The notes: generated by a model from the letters alone, not told the origin. A stretch of 15,157 bases of DNA from FEN-1297 sp964498065 (GCA_964498065.1 CAZCFZ010000089.1:1-15157); one strand, 5' to 3'. Shown: positions 1-7,230, counted from the first letter of the stretch. Numbers and translations: made by a program.

Positions 1-32
1 AAAGGACAAAATATTTTACAAACTCTTTTGAA

Positions 33-53
33 GTGGGCGTATGCGACACCCAC
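33..53. repeat. GC-rich hairpin in an AT-rich leader
   Basis: GTGGG at 33-37 pairs with CCCAC at 49-53. One further G-C pair (39/47) lies beyond a C/A mismatch, and the loop is tatgcga. The patch is visibly richer in G+C than the surrounding bases. It may be part of a dispersed repeat or the end of an upstream gene. Frame 1 is open from base 1 to a TAA at 106-108 and frame 3 to a TAA at 120-122, but neither short peptide is recognisable. The rest of 109-233 shows nothing beyond AT-rich leader sequence. Confidence 0.3.
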
Positions 54-233
54 CGAAGGGATGAAATTATTTCTAAGTGGGATTGTTTTGTTTTCAGGTC
101 ATCTATAAAACAAATTTCTTAATCCCGATTTATTTTGGAAAGCAATGATTTTTTGAGGTATAACATCTATCTTTCAGAAGATTTCATTTAATTTTATTTT
201 AGTATAAGACTATATAAATGCGAGATAAAAATT

Positions 234-1226
234 ATGCAGGGTAAAAAATTCAAGGCAATGATAGTTAAGGAAAAGGATGGAAAATTCATTCGTGAATTAG
301 GAGAAAAATCTATTGACGATCTTCCCAAAGGAGAAGTTTTAATTAGAGTAAAATATTCATCGTTAAATTATAAGGATGCATTATCTGCAATCGGCAATAA
401 GGGAGTAACAAGACATTACCCTCACACTCCGGGTATTGATGCTGCCGGGATTGTGGAAGAGTCCTTGAATGATAATTTTAAAGTTGGGGAAGAGGTAATT
501 GTAACCAGCTTTGATTTGGGAATGAATACTTCAGGCGGATTTGGACAATATATTCGCGTTCCTTCGGATTGGATTGTAAAACTGCCGGAAGGAATGACCC
601 TGAAAGAAAGCATGATTTTCGGAACAGCAGGTTTTACTGCCGGATTGTCTTTAATAAGATTAGAAGAAAAAGGACTTAAACCTTCCGAAGAAGAAATTCT
701 GGTTACGGGCGCTACGGGCGGAGTCGGATCGCTTGCGGTTGCGATTCTTAAAAAAGCAGGATATAAGGTTACGGCTGCAACAGGTAAAAATGAGCAGCAT
801 GAATTTTTGAAAAAACTTGGTGCACGGACAGTATTAAAAAGAGAAGAAGTTGATGATTCTTCAAATCATGCATTGCTTCAAACTAAATGGGGAGGTGTTA
901 TAGACACCGTCGGCGGGAATATTTTAGCTGCTGCGATAAAATCCACAAAATACAATTGCAGTGTAACTACTTGCGGTTTAACGCAGTCGCCGAATTTAAA
1001 TACAACAGTTTATCCTTTTATACTAAGAGGTGTAAATTTGTTGGGGATAGATTCAATTCATTGTCCGATGGATTTAAGAGTAAAAATCTGGAACACGCTG
1101 GCAAAGGAATGGAAACCGGATAATTTGGAAATTATTTATAGTGAATGCTCACTTTCAGAATTGAATAAAAAAATAAACTTAATCCTTGAAGGAAAAATTA
1201 CCGGCAGAGTTGTAGTTGCTCTGTAA
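234..1226 (+). CDS. YhdH/AcuI-family NADPH-dependent quinone oxidoreductase / acrylyl-CoA reductase-like
   Basis: This is a 330-residue medium-chain dehydrogenase/reductase of the zinc-free YhdH/AcuI type, close to the family's usual length of about 325-330. The N-terminal GroES-like half carries SSLNYKDAL (42-50) and HTPGIDAAG (64-72). The Rossmann half carries the nucleotide loop GATGGVGS (159-166). The family-typical PFILRGVNLLGIDS stretch lies at 261-274 and the C-terminus is GKITGRVVVAL. Structural-zinc cysteines are absent, as expected. Characterised members reduce acryloyl-CoA or quinone-like enones with NADPH in the cytosol; which substrate applies here cannot be read from sequence. 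It appears monocistronic, with 242 bases to the next gene. An in-frame ATG at codon 8 is an alternative start, but the upstream start gives a normal family N-terminus. Confidence 0.9.
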   Translation: MQGKKFKAMIVKEKDGKFIRELGEKSIDDLPKGEVLIRVKYSSLNYKDALSAIGNKGVTRHYPHTPGIDAAGIVEESLNDNFKVGEEVIVTSFDLGMNTSGGFGQYIRVPSDWIVKLPEGMTLKESMIFGTAGFTAGLSLIRLEEKGLKPSEEEILVTGATGGVGSLAVAILKKAGYKVTAATGKNEQHEFLKKLGARTVLKREEVDDSSNHALLQTKWGGVIDTVGGNILAAAIKSTKYNCSVTTCGLTQSPNLNTTVYPFILRGVNLLGIDSIHCPMDLRVKIWNTLAKEWKPDNLEIIYSECSLSELNKKINLILEGKITGRVVVAL

Positions 1227-1253
1227 AGTAGAATAATTTTTTCTAAAAATTAT
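1205..1253 (+). terminator. weak hairpins at the end of the oxidoreductase gene
   Basis: CAGAG (1205-1209) and CTCTG (1219-1223) can pair across a 9-base loop next to the stop codon. A six-T run follows at 1237-1242, and an all-A/T stem (1233-1241 with 1245-1253, loop TCT) comes next. The stems are short and the T-run is 13 bases away from the first, so termination here is plausible but not strong. Confidence 0.3.
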
Positions 1254-1326
1254 ATTAAATTAAATTTCCATATATTAACACCGGATTTTATAGACACAAA
1301 GAGCATTAATTAAAAATTGGGAATTG

Positions 1327-1360
1327 CATTATATTTGTGTAATTAAAAACAAATATAATG
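1327..1360. promoter_or_regulatory. perfect 12-bp inverted repeat with embedded TAnnTTTG octamers
   Basis: CATTATATTTGT (1327-1338) is repeated exactly in inverse at 1349-1360 around a 10-base spacer. Each arm contains TATATTTG, one on each strand, which fits the TAnnTTTG -7 element known for Bacteroidota sigma-A promoters. No matching TTG -33 element is seen at the usual distance (about 17-23 bases) upstream of the plus-strand copy. It lies 108 bases before the DUF6483-like gene. It could be an operator, a promoter or a transcript hairpin; there is no T-run after it. Confidence 0.45.
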
Positions 1361-1468
1361 ATGTCATTAAATCTTTTCGAAAACATAGACCGATTCCGGG
1401 AAATGATAACCATTATTCAATTACTCTTTTTATATAACAATAAAATTTATATTTAAAAAGAATTTATT

Positions 1469-2128
1469 ATGCTTACAAGAGATTATTTAATGCGGATGAT
1501 CGAAACCTTAACAAGGGTTCTTGCAAAGCTTATCTTTTTAAAAGATGCAAAGAACTATCCGGAAGCATTAAAAGAACTCGATTTGGTTACTAAGAAACTC
1601 CTAGGTATTGATAGGACGTTTATTAATAATTTATCAAATGATCAATTATTTAATATTATTGATCCCAACAAGAAATTAATTGCTCCAAAATCATATCTTC
1701 TTGGTGTTGTTTTAATGGAAGAAGCTGAAATTTATAAACTTCAGGGAAATACAGACACCAGCGTTAAACTATATTTACGTTCTTTAAACTTATTTTTGAT
1801 GGGAATTCAGTTATCTAATTCATTTATTGAAGAAGATCATCTTAATAAAATTGAAACCGTTATTGATAAGTTAAAAGATTATGAATTGCCTCAAGATCTT
1901 CTTGGTAGACTCTTTTTATTTTATGAATTCTGCGGCAAATATGATAAAGCTGAAAATATACTTTATGAGTTAATTGAAAGCGACTCAAAATATATTGCTG
2001 AGGGAATTCAATTTTATAAAAGACTTTTGAATAAACCTATAAATGAACTTGAAAAAGGCAATCTTCCAAAAAGTGAAATCGAAGAAGGTCTTATAATTCT
2101 TAATGAAAAGCTGGGCAGCACAATTTAA
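1469..2128 (+). CDS. DUF6483-like helical protein (TPR-like)
   Basis: This is a 219-residue soluble protein with no signal peptide or membrane segment. The N-terminus MLTRDYLMRMIETLTRVLAK, followed by a region around KNYPEALKELD (28-38) and LLGID (44-48), matches my memory of DUF6483 proteins, which are best known from Firmicutes. The remainder is nearly all amphipathic helix. Two tetratricopeptide-like hairpins can be read, one around residues 80-112 (EAEIYKLQGN..SVKLYLRSLNLF) and one around 142-170 (LFLFYEFCGKYDKAENILYELI). No catalytic motif is visible and the family has no established function. It stands alone, flanked by gaps of 242 and 151 bases, downstream of a perfect inverted repeat. 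The family name is from memory and should be confirmed with a profile search. Confidence 0.75.
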   Translation: MLTRDYLMRMIETLTRVLAKLIFLKDAKNYPEALKELDLVTKKLLGIDRTFINNLSNDQLFNIIDPNKKLIAPKSYLLGVVLMEEAEIYKLQGNTDTSVKLYLRSLNLFLMGIQLSNSFIEEDHLNKIETVIDKLKDYELPQDLLGRLFLFYEFCGKYDKAENILYELIESDSKYIAEGIQFYKRLLNKPINELEKGNLPKSEIEEGLIILNEKLGSTI

Positions 2129-2139
2129 AATGTGTGCTG
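2116..2139 (+). terminator. 7-bp hairpin across the DUF6483-like stop codon
   Basis: CAGCACA (2116-2122) pairs perfectly with TGTGCTG (2133-2139) around a 10-base loop that contains the TAA at 2126-2128. No T-run follows, so it is not a classical intrinsic terminator. It may stabilise the 3' end of the mRNA. Confidence 0.3.
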
Positions 2140-2279
2140 TAAATTGATTGAGTGGTGAAAATAACTTGTATTTTAACAGAAGTTTCATATTTTTTATGGT
2201 GAATAAGACATTAAACAAAATTTAATTTTCAGTGCAAAGCGGATAACTCATATATAAAATTTTTATAACATATTTAGCC

Positions 2280-3371
2280 ATGAAAAAAATTATTTTTATC
2301 ATTATATTAATATTTTCATCTATTTCTTTACTTGCCGAATTAACACCGGGAACACCGGCTCCTAAATTTCCTAAAAATGCAATTTGGCTCGGCGGCGGAA
2401 GCCACTCTTTTAGCACAGACCTAAAAGGAAAAGTTGTTCTTGTAGATTTTTGGGAATATACATGTATCAATTGTATAAGAACTTTTCCGCATTTAAAAGA
2501 ATTATATAAACGATATCATAAATACGGATTTGAAATAATCGGAGTGCATAAAGGAGAATTTGCTTTTGCTTCAAAAGTCGCAAATGTTGAAGCGGCATAT
2601 AAGAGATTTAAACTCCCTTATCCGGCAATTGCAGATATTAATGATGTTGTGTGGAATGAATATAACTGCAATACGTGGCCGGATTCTTTTTTAATTGATC
2701 GGAATGGAATAATCAGGCTGGTACATCAGGGAGAAGGTAATTATGCGGAACTTGAAAAGGAAATTCGGAAACTCCTTAGACAAAATCATCCGGAATTGAA
2801 TTTCTCGGATATTAAAATTACACCTGATAAACCAATGTTCGGTCCTAAATGCGGACCGGAATCTGATGAAATTTATGTAGGCTATGAACGAGGCGATTTA
2901 TGGGGAGGTAAATTTGCTAATCCGCAGGGCTACCATGAAGATAAAACTATAAATTATAAACCGACAAAAATAAGAGTTGAACGCGGATTTTTTGTCCAAG
3001 GCAAATGGCATAACGGCCCTGACGCTTTTACTTCGGTTTCGTCTTCAACACCGAAAAATATAGTTTCACTGGGAATTACTTATTACGGAAGCGATGTTTA
3101 TTCGGTTCTGGGAAGAAATTCTAAAAATCCTGTTAATGTAATTGTTACAAGAGATGGTAAACCTGTGCCTCCTTCCAAACGGGGGCAGGATGTAAAAGTC
3201 AACAAAAACGGAGAAACTTATATTACCATCAATCAGCCGAGAATGTACTATGTTATCACCAAGGAGAATGAAAATAAACATGAATTGAAATTTTATCCCG
3301 AAGATTCCGGTATAAGTATTTACTCTTTTACATTTGGAAATAAATGCCAGCAAAATTTTGATAGGCTTTAA
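2280..3371 (+). CDS. Secreted DipZ-like thioredoxin-fold (TlpA-like) protein with C-terminal beta-rich domain
   Basis: This is a 363-residue exported protein. Residues 1-19 form a Sec signal peptide (KK, hydrophobic stretch, cleavage near LLA-E). The TlpA/thioredoxin domain (about 22-168) has DFWEYTCINCIRT (56-68) with the redox pair C62-x-x-C65 (CINC) and a cis-Pro candidate in TWPDSF (132-137). The EYTCINC..T, IGVHKGEFAF (87-96) and NVxAAxKR stretches are those of the soluble half of mycobacterial-type DipZ. Residues about 190-355 form a beta-rich domain (GYERGD 201-206, YSVLGR 274-279, FTFG 350-353) like DipZ's C-terminal carbohydrate-binding-module-like domain. The eight-helix CcdA-like membrane half of DipZ is missing, and no CcdA gene lies nearby. 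Predicted role: periplasmic disulfide oxidoreductase whose electron donor is elsewhere. Extra cysteines at 130, 191 and 356 could form a structural disulfide. The gene appears monocistronic. Confidence 0.85.
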   Translation: MKKIIFIIILIFSSISLLAELTPGTPAPKFPKNAIWLGGGSHSFSTDLKGKVVLVDFWEYTCINCIRTFPHLKELYKRYHKYGFEIIGVHKGEFAFASKVANVEAAYKRFKLPYPAIADINDVVWNEYNCNTWPDSFLIDRNGIIRLVHQGEGNYAELEKEIRKLLRQNHPELNFSDIKITPDKPMFGPKCGPESDEIYVGYERGDLWGGKFANPQGYHEDKTINYKPTKIRVERGFFVQGKWHNGPDAFTSVSSSTPKNIVSLGITYYGSDVYSVLGRNSKNPVNVIVTRDGKPVPPSKRGQDVKVNKNGETYITINQPRMYYVITKENENKHELKFYPEDSGISIYSFTFGNKCQQNFDRL

Positions 3372-3401
3372 CAATAAAATTATTAGAACTAATTGAATCC
3401 G

Positions 3402-3421
3402 AACAAATTTCTAAATTTGTT
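3402..3421. promoter_or_regulatory. 9-bp inverted repeat with TAnnTTTG octamer before the lipoprotein gene
   Basis: AACAAATTT (3402-3410) and AAATTTGTT (3413-3421) form a perfect inverted repeat with a 2-base centre, and flanking CCG/CGG can extend it with a small bulge. TAAATTTG (3412-3419) fits the Bacteroidota -7 consensus TAnnTTTG, and TTG at 3393-3395 lies 16 bases upstream, slightly short of the usual -33 spacing. It may therefore be the promoter/operator of the lipoprotein gene that starts at 3500. Confidence 0.35.
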
Positions 3422-3499
3422 AGCGGTTCTAAATAAAAACCGATATATTATAATAAGCAAAATTCATTTGTATTATTTAACAATTGAAATTTTTAAATC

Positions 3500-4930
3500 A
3501 TGAAAAAATTATTTTATATACTAATTTCATTATCATTTGTTTTTTGGAGCGGGTGCACAGTAATAACCCAGACTTCTTCTAATAATCAACAGTACTCAGA
3601 TCCTACTTTCAATGTTTTGAATAATTATGGTCAATGGATGGATGTTCCGGGATTGGGAACTGTCTGGAGACCATACGACGAAAACAATTGGCAGCCTTAT
3701 TATAACGGTCAATGGGTTTGGACGGATCAAGGATGGATGTGGGAAAGTGACGAACCATATGGATGGGTAGTTTATCATTATGGAAATTGGGATTATACAA
3801 TTGACTACGGATGGGTATGGCTGCCAAATTATGTTTGGAGACCGGCTCGAGTTAGATGGTATCACTCAGATGGTTATGTGGGTTGGGCGCCTATGCCGCC
3901 CCCGGGAGTTTCATCGGCAGCTGTTATTTATAATTCCGGATATGTCAATAGAGTATGGGTGTTTGTTCCTGAGCAGCATTTCTATAACAAACAAGTTGGT
4001 CATTATAGAACGCGTGAAATGTCCCCTAATATGAGAGTTTTAAGATCGGCAAATGGTGAGCGCGGACCGGAATTGAGAAATGTTGAAAGGTTCACACATA
4101 GGCGCATTGAACCGGTTAGGCCTGTTAGAGATGAAATGAATGCCGGTAATAGGAAATTAATTAGGGTAAGGGTACCCAATGACACTGAACTAAGAGATAG
4201 AACTTTAAATAATGCCAATCGTGAAGAACGCAGGCAAATAAATCCCCCAGCAAGAAATGAAGGGCAGCCTGAACCGGGAAATAAAACTCGAACCCGAGAT
4301 CAAAATCCGGCAGCCCCTACGCAGCCTCAAATTCCCCCGAACAGGGAAAGGGAAAGAAACAATAGTAATTTAAGAAACAATAATGGTCGAAATGAGAATA
4401 ATAATAGAAATGATCAGAATAACTTTAATAATAAGGATCGAAATATAAAGCCACCTGCTAAACCGGTAGAAACTCAAAAACCGATTCCTCAAATACCCGC
4501 AACGAGGGAAAGAAATAATAACGATTTAAGAAATAATAATGGTCGAAATAATTTTGATAGGGAAAGAAACTTAAATATTAAGCCGCTTTCAAATCCTCCC
4601 ACACCTCCAAAACCGGTTGAACCACCAAAAGATATTAGACCTCCAAAACCTGTTGGGCCGCCGAAAAGTGTTGAACCTCCAAAACATAATACTATACCAA
4701 GAGAGCGTTTTAATGATAGTGTAAAATCCAGAAATACTAATGGCAGAAATGTAGATAATCCTAGACCTGAGCCTAAAAAAAGTGAAACAAAAAAAGTAAA
4801 GAAAAGAAAACCTGAACCAAAACAGTCAAGTAAAAAAGTGAAGCAGGAACAAAAGAAAAAAGAAGAAAAATCATCTAAACAGGAAAGAGTTAAGAAAGAA
4901 AAAGAACAGAAGGATAAAATAAGAAGATAA
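3500..4930 (+). CDS. DUF6600-like lipoprotein with long Asn/Pro/Arg/Lys-rich tail
   Basis: This is a 476-residue predicted lipoprotein. KK, a hydrophobic core and the lipobox FWSGC give Cys19 as the acylation site. Residues about 38-135 form a Trp/Tyr-rich domain of repeated short strands (YGQWMDVPG..VWRPY, NGQWVWTDQGWMWESDEPYGWVVYHYGNW, GWVWLPNY, VGWAPMPPP) that matches DUF6600-type envelope proteins. From about residue 185 the protein is low-complexity and strongly basic: Arg/Asn-rich, then Pro-Pro-Lys repeats, then a Lys/Glu/Gln end. A 44-base unit encoding RERNN..LRNNNGRN occurs twice. The tail should be disordered and could reach peptidoglycan or nucleic acid, but its function is unknown. 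DUF6600 itself is uncharacterised. It is a single gene with a terminator at 4977-5046. The domain call is from recognisable motifs, not a search. Confidence 0.8.
   Translation: MKKLFYILISLSFVFWSGCTVITQTSSNNQQYSDPTFNVLNNYGQWMDVPGLGTVWRPYDENNWQPYYNGQWVWTDQGWMWESDEPYGWVVYHYGNWDYTIDYGWVWLPNYVWRPARVRWYHSDGYVGWAPMPPPGVSSAAVIYNSGYVNRVWVFVPEQHFYNKQVGHYRTREMSPNMRVLRSANGERGPELRNVERFTHRRIEPVRPVRDEMNAGNRKLIRVRVPNDTELRDRTLNNANREERRQINPPARNEGQPEPGNKTRTRDQNPAAPTQPQIPPNRERERNNSNLRNNNGRNENNNRNDQNNFNNKDRNIKPPAKPVETQKPIPQIPATRERNNNDLRNNNGRNNFDRERNLNIKPLSNPPTPPKPVEPPKDIRPPKPVGPPKSVEPPKHNTIPRERFNDSVKSRNTNGRNVDNPRPEPKKSETKKVKKRKPEPKQSSKKVKQEQKKKEEKSSKQERVKKEKEQKDKIRR
4350..4549 (+). repeat. direct repeat of a 44-base unit inside the lipoprotein tail
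   Basis: The segments 4350-4393 and 4506-4549 are near-identical 44-mers starting gggaaagaaa and ending ggtcgaaat. They encode the Asn/Arg-rich unit RERNN(S/N)(N/D)LRNNNGRN. They are 112 bases apart and in the same frame, which suggests expansion of the tail by duplication. Confidence 0.8.
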
Positions 4931-4976
4931 ATACATTAATAATTTTTTCAATTTAAGTATTATTTAAGCAGTTTGT

Positions 4977-5046
4977 CGGAAAAGTATTAGTTCAAGGCTG
5001 CTAAAATTTATACTAATTTGGTTTTTCCGTTTTATAATTTTTATTA
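4977..5046 (+). terminator. intrinsic terminator of the lipoprotein gene
   Basis: CGGAAAA (4977-4983) pairs with TTTTCCG (5023-5029), and inside it ATTAGT (4986-4991) pairs with ACTAAT (5012-5017). The hairpin is followed directly by T-rich sequence (ttttataattttt). It lies 46 bases after the stop codon and on the correct strand. Confidence 0.6.
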
Positions 5047-5169
5047 GATAGGTGTATTTAAAAAATTTTCTATTTGCTATGAGTTATAATCTCTTAAATC
5101 CGGTTAAAATCAAATCCAAATAATTGGGGATTATTTAAGGAAATATAAAAAATTTAAATAGGGGCCCAC

Positions 5170-6282
5170 ATGAATAAACTTTTATTATTTGTCTTTTTTA
5201 CCATTTGTATTTTTTCTGCAGAAATAAATGCGCAGGATTTTAGCATATGGGGAAAATCAGATTCATTGGAGAAATGCAGTGATTGGCATTTTGATTTAGG
5301 AGAAAATCATAATGGAATAAGTATAGGGAATTCTAAAACATTCAATGGTTTAAGATTTAATACGGTCGACTGTGGAATTGAAAGAATTAATGGAATTAAT
5401 GTTACATTTTGGACACCTAAACGCAATCCTAATTCAATCCTAAACGGAATTGCTCTCGGTATAGCACCGGAAGCAGGCAATTTAAATGGAATCGGATTAG
5501 GCTTAGCAGCTTTAGTTTTAGAAAAGAACAGCCATGCATTTAGTTTCGGAGGTTTGGCAGTTGTATCTCAAGGTTCCTTGAACGGAATGCAGTTAGGTAC
5601 CCTTGCCGTGGTTGCACAAAAAGATTTAAACGGAATTAATATTGGAGGTCTTGCTGTAGTAACAAAAGGTGTATCTAAAGGGATAAATTTCGGCGGATTA
5701 GCAGCGGTTGCAAATGGCGGAATATCGGGATTAAATATTGGCGGATTAGCCCTTGTTTCCCAAAGTTATATAAAAGGAATAAATATAGGAGGTTTGGCGA
5801 ACGTTGCTTCAACAGGAAAGATGGAGGGGATTAACTTAAGCGGACTGGCACTTGTGGGAAACGGCGGCATAAGCGGTATTAGTTTAAGCGGTTTGGCGTT
5901 AGTTTCGGGTAAATCTATTAATGGAATTAATATAAGCGGTTTAGCTGTGGTTTCAGGAAGGGAAAATGGGATAGCCGGAATCTCATGTACTCTTGGCGTT
6001 ATTGAAAATGAAGGCTATGTAAGAGGAATTAATTTTGCCGGTTATAAATTAAAAACTAATAATTTATACGGCTTAAATTCGTCGATAGTTATGTGCCTTG
6101 CAGAAAATATGAACGGAATTTCAATTGCAGGTTATAATCAATTTGATAATCAATATGGAATATCCATCGGCCTGTTGAATTTTTCCGATAATTTGAAAGG
6201 GATTCAAATCGGCTTATTAAATTTTGCAGGTAACAATTCATCAATATTTAAATTTATGCCGATAATAAATTTTCATTATTAA
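5170..6282 (+). CDS. Exported 16-residue-repeat solenoid protein (LA_2272-type surface repeat)
   Basis: This is a 370-residue protein. Residues 1-22 are a Sec signal peptide (NKLL, hydrophobic stretch, INAQ/D cleavage). The mature part is dominated by tandem units with the pattern G-(I/L)-(N/S)-(I/L/F)-(G/S)-G-L-A-x-V followed by six variable residues. Ten units run from residue 107 to 266 with a period of 16, with one unit of 17. Looser copies of the same GI.I.G pattern flank them at 93-106 and 316-355 (GISIAGYN, GISIGLLNF, GIQIGLLNF). The regular Gly/Ile/Leu/Ala spacing suggests a beta-solenoid or a stack of strands. The repeats resemble those of proteins named LA_2272 family surface repeat proteins after Leptospira, a name given from memory. 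No catalytic residues are apparent. It starts an apparent three-gene run with the next two genes 24 and 22 bases apart. GGGG lies just upstream of the ATG in a GGGGCCC patch. Confidence 0.8.
   Translation: MNKLLLFVFFTICIFSAEINAQDFSIWGKSDSLEKCSDWHFDLGENHNGISIGNSKTFNGLRFNTVDCGIERINGINVTFWTPKRNPNSILNGIALGIAPEAGNLNGIGLGLAALVLEKNSHAFSFGGLAVVSQGSLNGMQLGTLAVVAQKDLNGINIGGLAVVTKGVSKGINFGGLAAVANGGISGLNIGGLALVSQSYIKGINIGGLANVASTGKMEGINLSGLALVGNGGISGISLSGLALVSGKSINGINISGLAVVSGRENGIAGISCTLGVIENEGYVRGINFAGYKLKTNNLYGLNSSIVMCLAENMNGISIAGYNQFDNQYGISIGLLNFSDNLKGIQIGLLNFAGNNSSIFKFMPIINFHY
5488..5967 (+). repeat. ten tandem 48-base (16-residue) coding repeats
   Basis: Units start at residues 107, 123, 139, 155, 171, 187, 203, 220, 236 and 252 of the solenoid protein. 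The consensus GINIGGLAVV is followed by a variable 6-residue turn. The DNA units have diverged more than the protein pattern, which suggests old repeats held by selection rather than a recent tandem expansion. Confidence 0.8.
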
Positions 6283-6306
6283 AATAATAAAAAGATAAAA
6301 TGTATT

Positions 6307-6612
6307 ATGGAAATTGATAAAATTATTGAGGGACTACAAAAACAGAAATTATTAATTCTTCCTAAAGAAAATCTGGATGAGATTTTAAACAACGGGACAG
6401 TGTTGGAAGATAAAGATACTTTAATGAGCGATCATATTAGAATAATTAAATTGAATGAAATTATTCTTATTCAGGAAATTACCTCAAAAAATGAACTGGC
6501 TGTAAGAATTGCAGAATCGATTGAACAGGCAAAACATTTTGTAAATGAAAGAATGGAAACTTATGAGAGGATGTGGGACGGGTGCGGATGCAAGGTAAAC
6601 TATTATGAGTAA
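6307..6612 (+). CDS. Small hypothetical protein with C-terminal CGC motif
   Basis: This is a 101-residue cytosolic protein I cannot name. It starts with a helix (MEIDKIIEGLQKQKLLILPK). A short strand-rich middle follows (IRIIKLNEIILIQEIT, about 44-59). The rest is a long helix (about 62-90) ending RMETYERMWDGCGCKVNYYE. The closing Trp-Asp-Gly-Cys-Gly-Cys is the only cysteine pair in the protein and looks like a metal-binding or redox site. There is no signal peptide or membrane segment. The ATG lies 24 bases after the solenoid gene and the stop is 22 bases before the acetyltransferase, so co-transcription is likely. No Shine-Dalgarno is evident. Confidence 0.7.
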   Translation: MEIDKIIEGLQKQKLLILPKENLDEILNNGTVLEDKDTLMSDHIRIIKLNEIILIQEITSKNELAVRIAESIEQAKHFVNERMETYERMWDGCGCKVNYYE

Positions 6613-6634
6613 ATTTTGTTAAAAAGTAAAAGCT

Positions 6635-7216
6635 ATGCAGGAAAATCTTTTAAACATATCCCACCGGCTAGAAACCGAAAGAATGATTATTAAGCAGTAC
6701 AAAGAAGGTGACGGCCCGGTGTTTTTTGAATTAGTTCAGGAAAATATGGATCGGCTTCTTGACAGTTTCCCTCTTACCCTTGCCAATACCAACGATGAAG
6801 TAAATTCCGAACTTTATATCCAATCTAAAATTGCCGAATGGTATGAACAAAAATCATTTTCCTTCGGTATCTGGACAAAAGAAGAATCCAAATATATTGG
6901 GCACATAAGTATAAAGAACATCGATTGGGTTATACCGAAAGCAGAACTTGCTTACTTTATTACAAAGGATTTCGAAGGAAAGGGATTGATGAGTGAAGCT
7001 CTTAATGTTATTATTAAATTTTGCTTCGAAGAGTTAAAAATGAACCGTCTTTTTTTAAGAATAATGACCGATAATTTAAGAAGTTATAAGCTTGCGGAAA
7101 AATTTGGATTTAAAAAAGAGGGGAATCTCAGAGACGATCATAGAACTTATAATGGTATACTGGTCGATTTGTTTATATACGGACTTACCTTGGAAGATTA
7201 TAAAACCCGCCAATAA
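6635..7216 (+). CDS. GNAT-family N-acetyltransferase, RimJ/RimL-like
   Basis: This is a 193-residue cytosolic acetyltransferase of the usual RimJ/RimL length. RLETERMIIKQY (11-22) is the standard N-terminal strand. YIGHISIKNIDW (87-98) and AELAYFIT (103-110) form the central sheet. The acetyl-CoA loop is FEGKGLMSEAL (113-123, Q/RxxGxG/A type). LRSYKLAEKFGFKKEGNLRD (148-167) is the family's N..S..A.KxGF..EG motif. Members acetylate ribosomal-protein N-termini, other proteins, or small molecules such as antibiotics; the substrate cannot be told here. It is the last gene of the apparent run beginning at 5170, directly before a structured non-coding region. Confidence 0.9.
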   Translation: MQENLLNISHRLETERMIIKQYKEGDGPVFFELVQENMDRLLDSFPLTLANTNDEVNSELYIQSKIAEWYEQKSFSFGIWTKEESKYIGHISIKNIDWVIPKAELAYFITKDFEGKGLMSEALNVIIKFCFEELKMNRLFLRIMTDNLRSYKLAEKFGFKKEGNLRDDHRTYNGILVDLFIYGLTLEDYKTRQ

Positions 7217-7230
7217 TTAATTTCTTGTTA

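Noticed and set aside
1..108. Open frame to TAA at 106-108 as the 3' end of an upstream gene
   Set aside because: Two of three frames are open over this short stretch and neither peptide is recognisable; the evidence is too weak to call a gene.
3596..3865. Minus-strand reading frames opposite the lipoprotein head
   Set aside because: They arise from the biased Trp/Tyr/Gly codons of the sense gene and have no recognisable product or start signal.
4350..4549. CRISPR-like direct repeats
   Set aside because: Only two copies, inside a coding low-complexity tail and in frame; no array and no cas genes.
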